Origin: Cyanobacteria bacterium FACHB-63
Lineage (GTDB): Bacteria; Cyanobacteriota; Cyanobacteriia; Leptolyngbyales; Leptolyngbyaceae
Assembly (NCBI GenBank): GCA_014695255.1
Contig: JACJNX010000122.1
Span: forward strand, 23,136 to 87,135
Length of the DNA stretch: 64,000 nucleotides
Reading direction: 5' to 3'
A program made the position numbers and the translations under genes. Each line of letters starts with the position of its first letter. Position 1 is the first letter of the stretch. The notes beneath the pieces were generated by a model. The model was not told the origin of the DNA and searched no databases. It was given only the letters and a program-made list of their open reading frames with translations. Below are positions 46,779-56,659 of the stretch, in pieces.

Positions 46779-47756
46779 ATGTCAGTTTTGTATGTGACTC
46801 AGCCGGATGCGATTCTGAATAAGTCGTATGAAGCATTTACGGTGAAGCTGAAACAAGCAGATGGGTCTTGGAAGAAGCAAACCATTCCTGCACAAACTGT
46901 AGATCAAGTGGTGCTGATGGGCAATCCGCAAGTGACGGGAGATGCGTTGATGTATGCCTTGGAATTGGGAATGTCGGTGCACTATCTATCGAGTTTTGGC
47001 AAGCATTTAGGGTCGGCAATGCCTGTCGAGTCTCGCAATGGACAACTTCGATTAGCGCAGTATCGACGGTATGACGATCAAGAGCAGAAGTTAGAACTGG
47101 TGAAAGCGATCGTTATGGCAAAGATTCACAATCAAGCGGCGGTGCTGTATCGTCATCAGGTAACAGAAGACGTACTAAAGCAGCGAAAAGCAAGTGTGCG
47201 GGCGCAGAAGACGATCGACCAAGTGCGAGGGATTGAGGGATTAGCAGCGCGAGAATATTTTGCGTGTTGGTCGCAAATGTTGAAGGGACGGTGGCAATTT
47301 TCGGGGCGCAATCGTCGTCCACCCACTGATCCGGTGAATGCGTTGCTGAGTTTTGCCTACGGGTTATTGCGATCGCAAGTCACAGCCGCTGTGCATTTAG
47401 CAGGGCTTGATCCGTATATCGGCTATTTGCATGAAGTCACGCGAGGACAACCTGCAATGGTGTTGGATTTGATGGAAGAGTTTCGGGCGTTGGTAGCGGA
47501 CAATGTGGTGCTGTCGGTATTGAATCAACGAGAGATTCAGCAAAAGGATTTCACGGAGAGTTTGGGGGCATATCTGCTCTCGGATACAGGACGGAAGACG
47601 TTTTTGCAAGCGTTTGAACGCAAGTTGAGTGATGAGTTTACACATCCAGTGTTTGGATATCGCACGACCTATCGACGGGCGCTCGAGTTACAAGCAAGGC
47701 TGCTCGCTCGGCATTTGCAGGAGGATGTGCCTTACAAGCCTTTGACGTTACGCTAG
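46779..47756 (+). CDS. cas1: Cas1 integrase
   Basis: This is a 325-residue Cas1. It contains the beta-rich N-terminus (QVVLMGNPQVTGDALMYAL), REYFACW, and the catalytic region GLDPYIGYLHEVTRGQPAMV followed by DLMEEFRALVAD, which carries the conserved His, Glu and Asp. With Cas2 it inserts new spacers at the leader end. The stop codon is immediately followed by the cas2 ATG. Confidence 0.95.
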   Translation: MSVLYVTQPDAILNKSYEAFTVKLKQADGSWKKQTIPAQTVDQVVLMGNPQVTGDALMYALELGMSVHYLSSFGKHLGSAMPVESRNGQLRLAQYRRYDDQEQKLELVKAIVMAKIHNQAAVLYRHQVTEDVLKQRKASVRAQKTIDQVRGIEGLAAREYFACWSQMLKGRWQFSGRNRRPPTDPVNALLSFAYGLLRSQVTAAVHLAGLDPYIGYLHEVTRGQPAMVLDLMEEFRALVADNVVLSVLNQREIQQKDFTESLGAYLLSDTGRKTFLQAFERKLSDEFTHPVFGYRTTYRRALELQARLLARHLQEDVPYKPLTLR

Positions 47757-48050
47757 ATGTCTACATTATTTTATTTAATCATTTACGATTTGCCAGATAG
47801 TAAAGCGGCGAATAAGCGACGATCACGCTTGCATAAGTTGCTGTCGGGCTATGGGACTTGGACGCAGTACAGTGTGTTTGAGTGCTTTTTGACGGTGGTG
47901 CAGTTTGCGAAGCTTCAGGTACAGATTGAGAAGTTGATTAAGCCGGATGAGGATGCGGTGCGGATTTATGTGCTGGATGCGGGGGCAGTGAAGCGGACGA
48001 TCGCGTATGGGTCAGAAAAACCGCGTCAGGTTTCGGCGATCGTCCTATAA
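47757..48050 (+). CDS. cas2: Cas2
   Basis: This is a 97-residue ferredoxin-fold protein with YLIIYDLPDSKAANKRRSRLHKLL at the start, the GTWTQYSVFEC segment and the C-terminal strand region ending SAIVL. It is the structural partner of Cas1. Its 3' end runs straight into leader 2, and a degraded copy of that 3' end precedes leader 1. Confidence 0.95.
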   Translation: MSTLFYLIIYDLPDSKAANKRRSRLHKLLSGYGTWTQYSVFECFLTVVQFAKLQVQIEKLIKPDEDAVRIYVLDAGAVKRTIAYGSEKPRQVSAIVL

Positions 48051-48251
48051 TGGGACGAGATTCTGGCAAACCAAAGCGAGGGCGAAAACCCTGGGAGGTT
48101 TGTCAAACTGCTAGAACCAAGACAAATCAATAGTTTTAGATATTGAGAAAAATGTCACAATCACAAAATGACCGCCAAGATTGACCCCTGAGTTGACCTT
48201 TGCCAAAAGTGGTTGTGAAACCCTTTTTCAGTAAGGGTTCTGGCTGGCGGA
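48051..48251 (+). promoter_or_regulatory. leader of CRISPR array 2
   Basis: This is a homologue of leader 1 with the same order of conserved blocks. The inverted repeat near the left end is imperfect here (GGCAAACC with GGTTTGTC), a C-to-T change that still permits a G-T pair. The block next to the first repeat contains AACCC and AAGGGTT inverted segments. It probably carries the array promoter and adaptation motifs. Confidence 0.8.
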
Positions 48252-51200
48252 CGATCAGCCCACTAAATCCCGGCAACGGGACTGAAACGATGTCTTTCGG
48301 CTTCATCGATCTCTGCTCTCCATCGATCAGCCCACTAAATCCCGGCAACGGGACTGAAACTCAACAGCAACCAACGATTTAATCTTTTCAGCCAAGCGAT
48401 CAGCCCACTAAATCCCGGCAACGGGACTGAAACAAGAAAAGATCTTGGGTTGGATCGGAGAAAACCTGACGATCAGCCCACTAAATCCCGGCAACGGGAC
48501 TGAAACCAGGCGACTCCTGCGGCATTGGCGCACCATCGATCGCGATCAGCCCACTAAATCCCGGCAACGGGACTGAAACACCTACCTATCTCTGAAGCTG
48601 GTCGCGCTACGATTCACGATCAGCCCACTAAATCCCGGCAACGGGACTGAAACTCGCGAGTAGCTTTTACTTTTGGCATACCGATTACCCGATCAGCCCA
48701 CTAAATCCCGGCAACGGGACTGAAACGCATATAGTTGCCTTCCTCTTCGCGAAGCAACAACTCGATCAGCCCACTAAATCCCGGCAACGGGACTGAAACG
48801 TGCTGGCGTGACATCTAACACGACTTACTTTAGTGACGATCAGCCCACTAAATCCCGGCAACGGGACTGAAACAGATCATCACCAGCCTAGATATTCACA
48901 ATCCAGTCACGATCAGCCCACTAAATCCCGGCAACGGGACTGAAACAAAGCGATCGACGGAGACAAGGCGATCGTCCGCTCGGCGATCAGCCCACTAAAT
49001 CCCGGCAACGGGACTGAAACGTCAAAACCAAGCGACTACAGAAGATCAGCTAAAGACGATCAGCCCACTAAATCCCGGCAACGGGACTGAAACAGCCACT
49101 GGATTCACCGCTTGATTGCCATACACTTTCGATCAGCCCACTAAATCCCGGCAACGGGACTGAAACGAAATGGGTAAGCCTGACATTGTGTTGAGTGACA
49201 ATGATCGATCAGCCCACTAAATCCCGGCAACGGGACTGAAACATAAAACCAAGGGGTGATTCTTTCTGACTATTTTTCGATCAGCCCACTAAATCCCGGC
49301 AACGGGACTGAAACTTTCAACTGCTCAAGATGCTTGCTCTGGCTTGATGACGATCAGCCCACTAAATCCCGGCAACGGGACTGAAACAACTTGATCGGCG
49401 TTGCGCTCTCCGGGATTGTCGCGTGACGATCAGCCCACTAAATCCCGGCAACGGGACTGAAACGTTAAATACAGTTTTTAATTTAGATGCAAGAATTTCG
49501 ATCAGCCCACTAAATCCCGGCAACGGGACTGAAACAACGTAAACGGTTCTTTAAGCGGTTGTGGATTTGTCGCGATCAGCCCACTAAATCCCGGCAACGG
49601 GACTGAAACACATTTTTGAAACTTCCCTTAACAACGCTCCGGGGCGATCAGCCCACTAAATCCCGGCAACGGGACTGAAACACTTTGCGCGATTCTTTCT
49701 CCGCATCCACCGCCGATCGATCAGCCCACTAAATCCCGGCAACGGGACTGAAACTGGAGGGACTGACAACCCTTACAGGCAATAGGACACGATCAGCCCA
49801 CTAAATCCCGGCAACGGGACTGAAACATGCTTTGAAGAAGTTTCGAGTAGTTGGTGAAAATGCGATCAGCCCACTAAATCCCGGCAACGGGACTGAAACT
49901 CAGGGAATAAATCAGATTCAAGAGCTTCACGGCGATCAGCCCACTAAATCCCGGCAACGGGACTGAAACTCCGATTAGATGATCTAGACCAAAGAAATCA
50001 GCGCGATCAGCCCACTAAATCCCGGCAACGGGACTGAAACCTCAGTGAAACCGATAGCAGTAATGCCAACTCAGACGATCAGCCCACTAAATCCCGGCAA
50101 CGGGACTGAAACCAAAACTTCCGCGATCGTGCAGGCTCCGCTATCTGTCGATCAGCCCACTAAATCCCGGCAACGGGACTGAAACTCACTGACAAGCCCA
50201 AAGCTGAAGATCTGAACTGACGATCAGCCCACTAAATCCCGGCAACGGGACTGAAACCACCGACTAAATCTTCAGTGTCTTTCTCGATTTGCGATCAGCC
50301 CACTAAATCCCGGCAACGGGACTGAAACCATGAAGTCCTCGCGAAACGCATTGCTTACTTTGACGATCAGCCCACTAAATCCCGGCAACGGGACTGAAAC
50401 GAAATCATTCGGATCAGAATATGAAACGAGCGCAACGATCAGCCCACTAAATCCCGGCAACGGGACTGAAACGACGGCGCTATCAGAGATTTGGAACGCT
50501 TACTCTACCGATCAGCCCACTAAATCCCGGCAACGGGACTGAAACATCCACTCGATTGCAAACTTGAACCCAGCCTGCAAACGATCAGCCCACTAAATCC
50601 CGGCAACGGGACTGAAACCGCGCGATCCAGACACGAATGAACCGGTTCCTTATTACGATCAGCCCACTAAATCCCGGCAACGGGACTGAAACGATCGCGA
50701 TCCGGTGGGGGCGGGTGTGGCATAGAGCGATCAGCCCACTAAATCCCGGCAACGGGACTGAAACTATTCAAACGATGTGCCACTGCTTTCAATTCCGGCG
50801 ATCAGCCCACTAAATCCCGGCAACGGGACTGAAACCGCCCGAAGAAGCGTGGGACTTCGACGAACCAGACGATCAGCCCACTAAATCCCGGCAACGGGAC
50901 TGAAACTTTCCGTTGGCTGCACTACCTCCAAATGGTTTAGCAGCCGATCAGCCCACTAAATCCCGGCAACGGGACTGAAACAACAGTTTGAGAAGACAGG
51001 AGTAAAAGCTTACGTCTGCGATCAGCCCACTAAATCCCGGCAACGGGACTGAAACTTTCTAGGCTATTTCGGAGACAATGCCTTGCCTCGCGATCAGCCC
51101 ACTAAATCCCGGCAACGGGACTGAAACGCGATCGCTAACTGCACAAAGCTCGATGCCGTGTTGGCGATCAGCCCACTAAATCCCGGCAACGGGACTGAAA

Positions 51201-51564
51201 CGTCTAATGTCTAATCTTGTCTATCCCCTAAGAGCGATCAGCCCACTAAATCCCGGCAACGGGACTGAAACGCATTCGATCGCGTTGCCAATGCCTGAAA
51301 GATGTAGCGATCAGCCCACTAAATCCCGGCAACGGGACTGAAACTGCTGGAAACGTGGCGCGTTCTTCATGCGCGTCAACCGATCAGCCCACTAAATCCC
51401 GGCAACGGGACTGAAACTCATGAAAGAGTTTACGATCGCGCTCAGCTTAATTGCGATCAGCCCACTAAATCCCGGCAACGGGACTGAAACATATCTTCCG
51501 GTCGCCCGGAAGTGGTCAGCATACAAACGATCAGCCCACTAAATCCCGGCAACGGGACTGAAAC
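48252..51564 (+). CRISPR. CRISPR array 2: 46 repeats of 37 nt, 45 spacers
   Basis: The repeat is 37 nt, starts CGATCAGCCCA and continues CTAAATCCCGGCAACGGGAC then TGAAAC. It is identical to repeat 1 in the last 26 nt but different in most of the first 11. By my count there are 46 repeats and 45 spacers, again without visible repeat decay, even at the last one. The leader lies at the left, after cas2. The array ends 12 nt before the open frame of the disrupted gene at 51576. Confidence 0.98.
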
Positions 51565-52262
51565 ACAATTGATAGTCATTCTTACAACCTCTGGTCGAAG
51601 TCATTCTGCCAGATCAGACACTACAGAACTTTGCGATCGGAGCCAATCGAGTTGCATTAAGCACGATCGCAGATGAATTGCCCCTGCTTTTCCGCTCAAC
51701 GCAATCGGGCACTCCATACTTGCCCAGTCTACAGGATGAGTTAAAGCTTAATCACAACGCTCCCATTCCCTGGCTGACATTGCTGAGTGATGCCGTAAAC
51801 AGCGCTCGTCAATCAGGAGCAGCGTTGAAACTGATCCTACATCAAATTCCTAAACCAGATTCCGATGTTCATCGCTTTTTACGAAAACGTCTTGCTCAAT
51901 GGATGGACGAAGGACTGATTGAGCTTTATCAAACTTCAATAGATGAGTTGCCTACCCTAGCAGTTTCTACCTATCAAGGAACGACGATCGCACTTGGTTT
52001 GTCTTCAAAAGGATCAAGCTATGAATGGCTGCGAACTCGTCATCCTGAAGGAGTGAGCGTCGTACAGCAACAGACTAATCAGTTTGCCCAGCAACAGGCT
52101 CCGACGAGCGTTCTAGAAGATGCAGATACAACGTTAATTACTCCGAATTCAACCTGGAAGAATCTTATTTTATTAGCTGAGCTTAGACAGAAGTTAGGCT
52201 TGGAAGATTGTCTTGCTGGCGGCAACATCACGAAGCTGGTATACCACGATCGCTTTTTCTAT

Positions 52263-52265
52263 GAG
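52263..52265. repeat. 3-bp target duplication (GAG), left copy
   Basis: GAG at 52263-52265 is repeated at 53585-53587, directly outside the two ends of the insertion sequence. Three-base duplications are typical of IS3-family elements. Confidence 0.75.
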
Positions 52266-52359
52266 TGAGGTGGACCCAAAAGCTTAGACAAAGTATAGAT
52301 GGAGAATAAGCTACAGTTCTAGATCACAAATTTATCAGCATTACTGATCTAGATTTAAT

Positions 52360-53178
52360 TCACGCTTCTGTTTCTTTCGCGTTCACACCTCTTGGGTTAT
52401 CACAATACACCTGATTTGGCGTTTTGTATTTCAATCCTTGATGTGGTCGCACTTGATTGTACCAATAAAACCACTGTTTCACTTCCCGTGTCAATTGCTG
52501 TCCATTCTCGAATGGTTTGAGATAGATCAATTCATACTTCAAACTCCGCCACAATCGCTCGATAAAAATGTTGTCGTGACATCTACCACGTCCATCCATG
52601 CTGATTTTGACGTTTGCTGCTCGGAGACAGTCAATAAAGGTAGTCGCGGTAAACTGCGCTCCCTGGTCGCTGTTGAAGATCTCTGGCTTCGGGTAGCTCG
52701 ATAATGCCTCACTCACTGCTTCGACGCAGAATTCAACTTCGAGCGTGTTTGAGATGCGCCATGACAGCACTTTGCGGCTGTACCAGTCCATTACCGCCAC
52801 CAGGTAGAAATGTCCTTTTGCACCGGGAATGTAGGTGATGTCGGTACACCACACCTGATTCGCGCTCGTAATCGCAAGTCCGCGCAGTAAGTATGGGTAG
52901 ATCCGGTGTTCGGGGTGCGCTTTGCTCGTATTGGGTTTCGGGTAGATGGCAAACAATCCCATTTCGCGCATCAAGCGCTGCACTCGTTTGCGGTTGACGT
53001 TGTACCCCTGAGTTTGCAGGAATACAGCCATTTTCCGACTGCCATAGAATGGCGTTTCCAGGTATTGCTGGTCAATCAAGCGCATGATCGTTAATTCTTC
53101 CACCGAGAGCGCCACGGTTTGGTAATAGAAACTTGACCGGGCAACCGACAGCAATTCACATTGACGGGCAATGCTCAA
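52360..53178 (-). CDS. IS3-family transposase OrfB (DDE integrase)
   Basis: This is a 272-residue rve-type transposase. It shows the DDE triad in CTDITYIPG, FNSDQGAQFT and FIERLWRSLKYE, preceded by a HTH_21 domain (NVNRKRVQRLMREMGL). It is normally made as an OrfAB fusion by -1 frameshifting; in the shifted frame the text upstream of this start continues as LVERNHPDLSIARQ, the classic OrfB beginning. Confidence 0.92.
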   Translation of the reverse strand: MSIARQCELLSVARSSFYYQTVALSVEELTIMRLIDQQYLETPFYGSRKMAVFLQTQGYNVNRKRVQRLMREMGLFAIYPKPNTSKAHPEHRIYPYLLRGLAITSANQVWCTDITYIPGAKGHFYLVAVMDWYSRKVLSWRISNTLEVEFCVEAVSEALSSYPKPEIFNSDQGAQFTATTFIDCLRAANVKISMDGRGRCHDNIFIERLWRSLKYELIYLKPFENGQQLTREVKQWFYWYNQVRPHQGLKYKTPNQVYCDNPRGVNAKETEA

Positions 53179-53195
53179 GTCAGGATGGTTTCGTT

Positions 53196-53516
53196 CTACC
53201 AGGGCTTTTCGGTCGGCAAGCCCAATCGCGCCGACCTGTTGGCTAAAAAATCCCGTTCCACTTGCAACTTGCCAATCTGTCGATACAACTCGTCGATTTG
53301 GGCGCTCGTTTCTGGCTCGGTGGCACTCGATTTTGCACCCCGCTCAAACAACTCACTTGCACCGTCTAAAAGCTGTCGTTTCCAGTTGTGAATCATCGTT
53401 GGATGCACGCTGTAATGACTCGCAATTTCAGCTATCGTTTTCTCACCTTTTATCGCTTCGAGAGCGACTTTAGCTTTGAATTGGGCACTGTGTTGTTTCC
53501 GTTTGTTTTGGCTCAT
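53196..53516 (-). CDS. IS3-family OrfA (HTH protein)
   Basis: This is a 106-residue protein with a HTH_Tnp_1 domain (FKAKVALEAIKGEKTIAEIA, then HPTMIHNWKRQLL) and a leucine-zipper-like segment (QIDELYRQIGKLQVERDFL). It binds the inverted repeats and provides the N-terminus of the OrfAB transposase. AGGAG precedes the ATG. Confidence 0.92.
   Translation of the reverse strand: MSQNKRKQHSAQFKAKVALEAIKGEKTIAEIASHYSVHPTMIHNWKRQLLDGASELFERGAKSSATEPETSAQIDELYRQIGKLQVERDFLANRSARLGLPTEKPW
53244..53250 (-). other. programmed -1 frameshift site T TTT TTA
   Basis: In the orfA frame the minus strand reads GAT TTT TTA, so the heptamer T-TTT-TTA fits X-XXY-YYZ. A -1 slip here leads into the OrfB frame without a stop before VERNHPDLS. 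This is the expected mechanism for IS3 OrfAB. Confidence 0.65.
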
Positions 53517-53953
53517 AACCTACTCCTATCACAGGTTTGCAAGGTGTAGCGTATTCACCTGTCCAGTTTTTTGGTTCCACTTCAGAGAGTGGTGCAAAAC
53601 TTTTTGCAAAGTTACTTCAGAGTGAGAACATCAATGCCAATACGAAAATTGTGATTGATACCAGAGAAAATTGCCGAGATCGCTACCCAGTTCCCGTACC
53701 TGAGCGAAAACGGCAACTGGAAGCAGCTTTAGCCCCTTTATGCTCGAATGGTGCTGCGTTAATAGTTACGGTTCATCTTGATCACAGTTCTAATTTAGAG
53801 CATGGACGAATCCTAGAAATTTATCGAGCCTCTGGAGATTGCTACCGAGTTGTTTTTGATAAGGGAATTGCATTTATCAAGGAAAATCCTACTGATTTGT
53901 ATCAAATTCAAGAATTTACTTATATCGTGATTCATCGCTTCCAGGGCAAGTAA

Positions 53954-54223
53954 GTTCATGCCAAGGTTGTGTCACGTATGTTCAAGGAAACCTTGTGGGA
54001 CTGAGCTTGAGACTCGGTGCTGCTAATCTTGCTACACAAATGAAATTTTTCTATCTTCACGACAATCACAACCTCTACAACTCTCCAGAGGAGAATTTAG
54101 CTAGACAGCGTTGATTCAGAATCGAAGATTTTGTTTTGCTTAAATCACTAGGGGTGAGTCAAGCAAATGCTACATGATGATACTGCCTGTTGCAAAATTT
54201 AGTTTAGTAAGCACGATACGAAA
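53954..54223. other. intergenic region without visible gene
   Basis: These 270 nt lie between the disrupted PLD-like gene and the next CDS. I see no convincing frame, repeat or terminator. Confidence 0.4.
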
Positions 54224-54937
54224 ATGACTTGGCGCACCCCACTAGGAGTACGAGTTCTCGAAGAAGTTGAAGCGAAGTTTTTTCTCGCTTCTGTGCAGCA
54301 GGCGATCGATTATTTACAGGAAATGCACACAATTGGCGCGGAAGTAGAGGTGGAGACAGGCGATCGCATCTTTGACAATGCCAGCTTTAACCAGAAAGCC
54401 GTCTTGCTCCATGCTTGTCTCTCCGCATTGCTCAATTCCGACGTTGAAGCGCCCACACTCACGAACGTTCTCGAAGCCGCCGCGTATTTTCCATTTGCCT
54501 TTGTGCGAATGCGAATCGAAGAAGAGATCGAGTTAGCCAAAGAGGGTTGGTTTGAAGAGGATGAAGAAGACCTGCAATATTTTTATCGATCGCTCACCTG
54601 GGAGCCGTTTGTGAAATATGTCCTTCCGAAGTGGCAAGCTGCCATCGAGGAATATGGGGAAGACCCAGAGGAAAGTGCTTTTAACGAGCGATCGGATAAT
54701 TTTGATTTGTGGGATAACGCGATCGAGGGATTGCTAGAGCGTGTTTTCTGGGATCGGGATTGGCAAATGAGTTCAATCCAACCCCAATTATTGGATGGAG
54801 TAGACGAGCAACTGAGTGCCGTAACAGGTTTAGACGACGAATATATGACCAACCGCTTACCCCAAGTGAGGGAGGAGGAAGCCCTTGCAGCGCTCAAAGC
54901 AATTCGTCATTGGACGCAGGCGCACTCCTCAGAATAA
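54224..54937 (+). CDS. hypothetical acidic 237-aa protein
   Basis: This is a strongly acidic protein (EEDEEDLQYF, YGEDPEESAF) with many helices and aromatic residues; no motif is recognised. It lacks a signal peptide or membrane segment. No clear ribosome-binding site precedes the ATG. It stands alone between the disrupted gene and the integrase, on the opposite strand to the integrase. Very acidic small proteins in such regions can be DNA mimics or immunity proteins, but there is no direct evidence of that here. Confidence 0.5.
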   Translation: MTWRTPLGVRVLEEVEAKFFLASVQQAIDYLQEMHTIGAEVEVETGDRIFDNASFNQKAVLLHACLSALLNSDVEAPTLTNVLEAAAYFPFAFVRMRIEEEIELAKEGWFEEDEEDLQYFYRSLTWEPFVKYVLPKWQAAIEEYGEDPEESAFNERSDNFDLWDNAIEGLLERVFWDRDWQMSSIQPQLLDGVDEQLSAVTGLDDEYMTNRLPQVREEEALAALKAIRHWTQAHSSE

Positions 54938-55044
54938 CTTTGCCAAGATATTCACATGTTGTCCAATAAAAAGCCTCACTGCACTCAAGAGAGAATCGAT
55001 CATACAGTGAGGACGGCAATGAACACTGTTGCAGACGTTGAGGA

Positions 55045-56277
55045 TTAATCTTCAGACGTGTCGGTGCCATCTAAACCAAACGACGGCACCTGGATATGAG
55101 CAATTGCACCCGCATAATGCTCCTCAATCACTGCTACCGATGTCCCACACCAATCCGCTACCCGACGTGATGGAACTCCGCTTTCCAAGCAAAGCGTGAT
55201 GAACGTGTGCCGACAGTTGTACTGAGGCAAATACTGCCGCACCTTGCCTTCCTGCACCAGGCGTTCGACGATCGACTTCCACACCCGATTCAAGAAGTTA
55301 TGCGTATGCATCTCTTTGCCATTCTTGCCCGGAAACACCAGCATTTCTGGATGGCAACCCTCCGGCCGAATCGTCTCAAACAGATTCCGTAGCTCTTCAT
55401 TGATTGGAAAATAGCGAGGAGCATGAGTTTTGGTATCCTTGCGAATCCGAACATCCGTTGGCATGGCATCGCAGAAGTAGATGCGATTCTTCTCAATGTG
55501 CTTCCACTTGAGCGCGATCGCTTCCTCTGGTCGGCAGCCTGTATGTAACAGAAACTTCACATAGGGCGCATAAAACGAATGTGGCACCGGAGCAAACTTC
55601 GAGGAATAGGTATCGTTCTCAAATGCTGCAATGATCGCAGCAACACACTCTCTAGAAAACGGCTTTCGCGAGACTCGGCTGGCTCTGCGATGCTTCGTCT
55701 TGATTTCAGCCGCTAGTTCCCTGAACGGATTCTCGCTCACCAACTTCTTCCGAATGCCCCATTCGCAGCAAGCACTCAATTGCTTCAGCGTTCGCTTTGC
55801 CGTTTCTGCGGCGTACTGACTCAACAAATGAGATTGGATCGCGATCGCATCTTCCAAGAACGGCTTCGGAAACTTCGCAATCCGCTTCTCGATCTTGCCG
55901 TAATCCCGAACGATCGTGCTTTTCTCCAGATGCTCTCGCTGAAACTCGGTGTACTTGTCCCACAACTCAGCGAGGCAAGTCTTGGGTGGGGTCGGAATTG
56001 GTGTACAAATTGGTGTACTGGCAGTTGCCACGCTTAGCGCCGTTTGCGGCTTATACCGCTCTAGTGTCGGATCAAATCGCTCATAGATAATGTCCGATTC
56101 AATCTGTTTCGCCTTCGCCTCAGCAATTCGTCGATTCGTGCTCGTGTCGGTCAGCCCCAGCGAGATGTAGTGCCGCTTCCCTGCATAACTGAATCGTAGC
56201 TGTAACCAATCTTTAGAAACGATAATTGCAACAGACCCTTTCCGATTACGGTCTTTCGGCTGTTTTTTGGCTTGCAT
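55045..56277 (-). CDS. int: tyrosine integrase (phage/ICE type)
   Basis: This is a 410-residue site-specific recombinase. An N-terminal arm-binding domain (LQLRFSYAGKRHYISLGL) is followed by a SAM-like core-binding domain (about 110-200). The catalytic domain shows Arg I in HTGCRPEEAI, the His-x-x-Arg box modified as NCRHTF (preceded by YLPQY), Trp/His in ADWCGTS and the nucleophile in EEHYAGA. It lies about 200 nt downstream of a tRNA-Met 3' half on the same strand, the usual int-att arrangement. It would integrate or excise the element. Confidence 0.88.
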   Translation of the reverse strand: MQAKKQPKDRNRKGSVAIIVSKDWLQLRFSYAGKRHYISLGLTDTSTNRRIAEAKAKQIESDIIYERFDPTLERYKPQTALSVATASTPICTPIPTPPKTCLAELWDKYTEFQREHLEKSTIVRDYGKIEKRIAKFPKPFLEDAIAIQSHLLSQYAAETAKRTLKQLSACCEWGIRKKLVSENPFRELAAEIKTKHRRASRVSRKPFSRECVAAIIAAFENDTYSSKFAPVPHSFYAPYVKFLLHTGCRPEEAIALKWKHIEKNRIYFCDAMPTDVRIRKDTKTHAPRYFPINEELRNLFETIRPEGCHPEMLVFPGKNGKEMHTHNFLNRVWKSIVERLVQEGKVRQYLPQYNCRHTFITLCLESGVPSRRVADWCGTSVAVIEEHYAGAIAHIQVPSFGLDGTDTSED

Positions 56278-56473
56278 GGTGGTTTCCCCTAAATAGCAGA
56301 ATTAACACCTCTTGCAGTCCAAGGTAGAGCTAAAGTCGTGGGAACGGCAGAAAATCCGTACACCACTTGTACACCAATTTTTGCTCCAAAAACGTCTAAA
56401 AACGTCCAACGTAAAATTGGAGAAATCCTTGAAAGAACCCCTCTAATCCCCTTCTAGAGCTTGATTTCCTTAA
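56278..56473. promoter_or_regulatory. int upstream/attachment region
   Basis: This region upstream of int holds two close GTACACCA motifs (about 56357 and 56367), which also occur twice on the minus strand inside the int gene near 55999-56020, and short ACGTC repeats around 56390-56405. These could be integrase arm sites. No gene is visible. Confidence 0.3.
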
Positions 56474-56520
56474 TGGCTCAGGCGAGATTTGAACTTGCGA
56501 CCTTGGGCTTATGAGACAGC
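56474..56520 (-). tRNA. 3' half of a tRNA-Met(CAU)-like gene (candidate attP/att core)
   Basis: On the minus strand the sequence runs CTCATAA (anticodon CAT, 56511-56513), GCCCAAGG, a T-loop TTCAAAT and the acceptor end CTGAGCCA at 56474. The T-stem has one A-C mismatch. The expected 5' half (beginning GGCTCAG) is absent: upstream lies a terminator hairpin instead. It is therefore a tRNA fragment, not a working tRNA, which is typical of an integrase attachment site. Confidence 0.7.
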
Positions 56521-56526
56521 AGCAGT

Positions 56527-56554
56527 AAAAAGCCTGTACCAGTGCGATACAGGC
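56527..56554 (-). terminator. rho-independent terminator on the minus strand
   Basis: The minus strand reads GCCTGTA, a 9-nt loop, TACAGGC, then TTTTT (plus-strand A-run 56527-56531). It lies about 100 nt after the second integrase gene and would end that operon just before the tRNA fragment. Confidence 0.75.
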
Positions 56555-56631
56555 GAAAACCCTTGTAAAATCAAGCTTTTTCAATTGAGCAGATGTACTA
56601 AATTATCCTGAATTGTTCTGAAAGATCGGCA

Positions 56632-56659
56632 AAATTTAGGGGGAATTTAGGGGGAATTT
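56632..56659. repeat. tandem AATTTAGGGGG repeat
   Basis: AATTTAGGGGG occurs twice in tandem directly after the stop of the second integrase gene. G5/C5-rich repeats of this type are common in cyanobacterial intergenic DNA. They may mark a recombination edge. Confidence 0.5.

Larger units (their letters stand above)
52266..53584 (-). mobile_element. IS3-family insertion sequence, 1319 bp
   Basis: The ends TGAGGTGGACCCAAAAGCTT (left) and, on the other strand, TGAAGTGGAACCAAAAAACT (right) form imperfect terminal inverted repeats of about 25 bp with IS3-type TGA...TCA tips. Inside are orfA and orfB in the usual overlapping arrangement on the minus strand. Both ORFs and both ends look intact, so it may still be mobile. 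Confidence 0.9.
51576..53953 (+). pseudogene. phospholipase D-like gene interrupted by an IS3-family element
   Basis: The frame is open from 51576, just after array 2, with no plausible start, so the 5' end is probably lost. It reads on to 52265, is cut by the insertion sequence, and resumes at 53585 to 53953. Removing the element and one GAG copy restores one frame across the join (FFYE then SGAKLF), giving about 350 codons. The second half has HDR (YHDRFFYE), then HSSNLEHGRILEIYRASGD and YRVVFDKGI, a pattern like the PLD-like domain of MIT_C proteins. That family call is tentative. The first half is helical. Confidence 0.6.

Noticed and set aside
38616..48050. Type III CRISPR system because of the Cas10-like protein
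   Set aside because: Csc1, Csc2, a separate Cas3 helicase and an HD-bearing Cas10 without a visible GGDD motif define subtype I-D.
48136..50542. Open frames across CRISPR array 2
   Set aside because: The same artefact: the repeated peptide SPLNPGNGTE comes from the CRISPR repeat.
54974..55012. CCTCACTG/CAGTGAGG inverted repeat after the acidic protein gene
   Set aside because: The loop is 23 nt and no T-tract follows; too weak to call a terminator or operator.
56474..56560. A complete tRNA gene
   Set aside because: The 5' half (acceptor and D arm) is missing and a terminator hairpin stands in its place, so only a 3' half is called.
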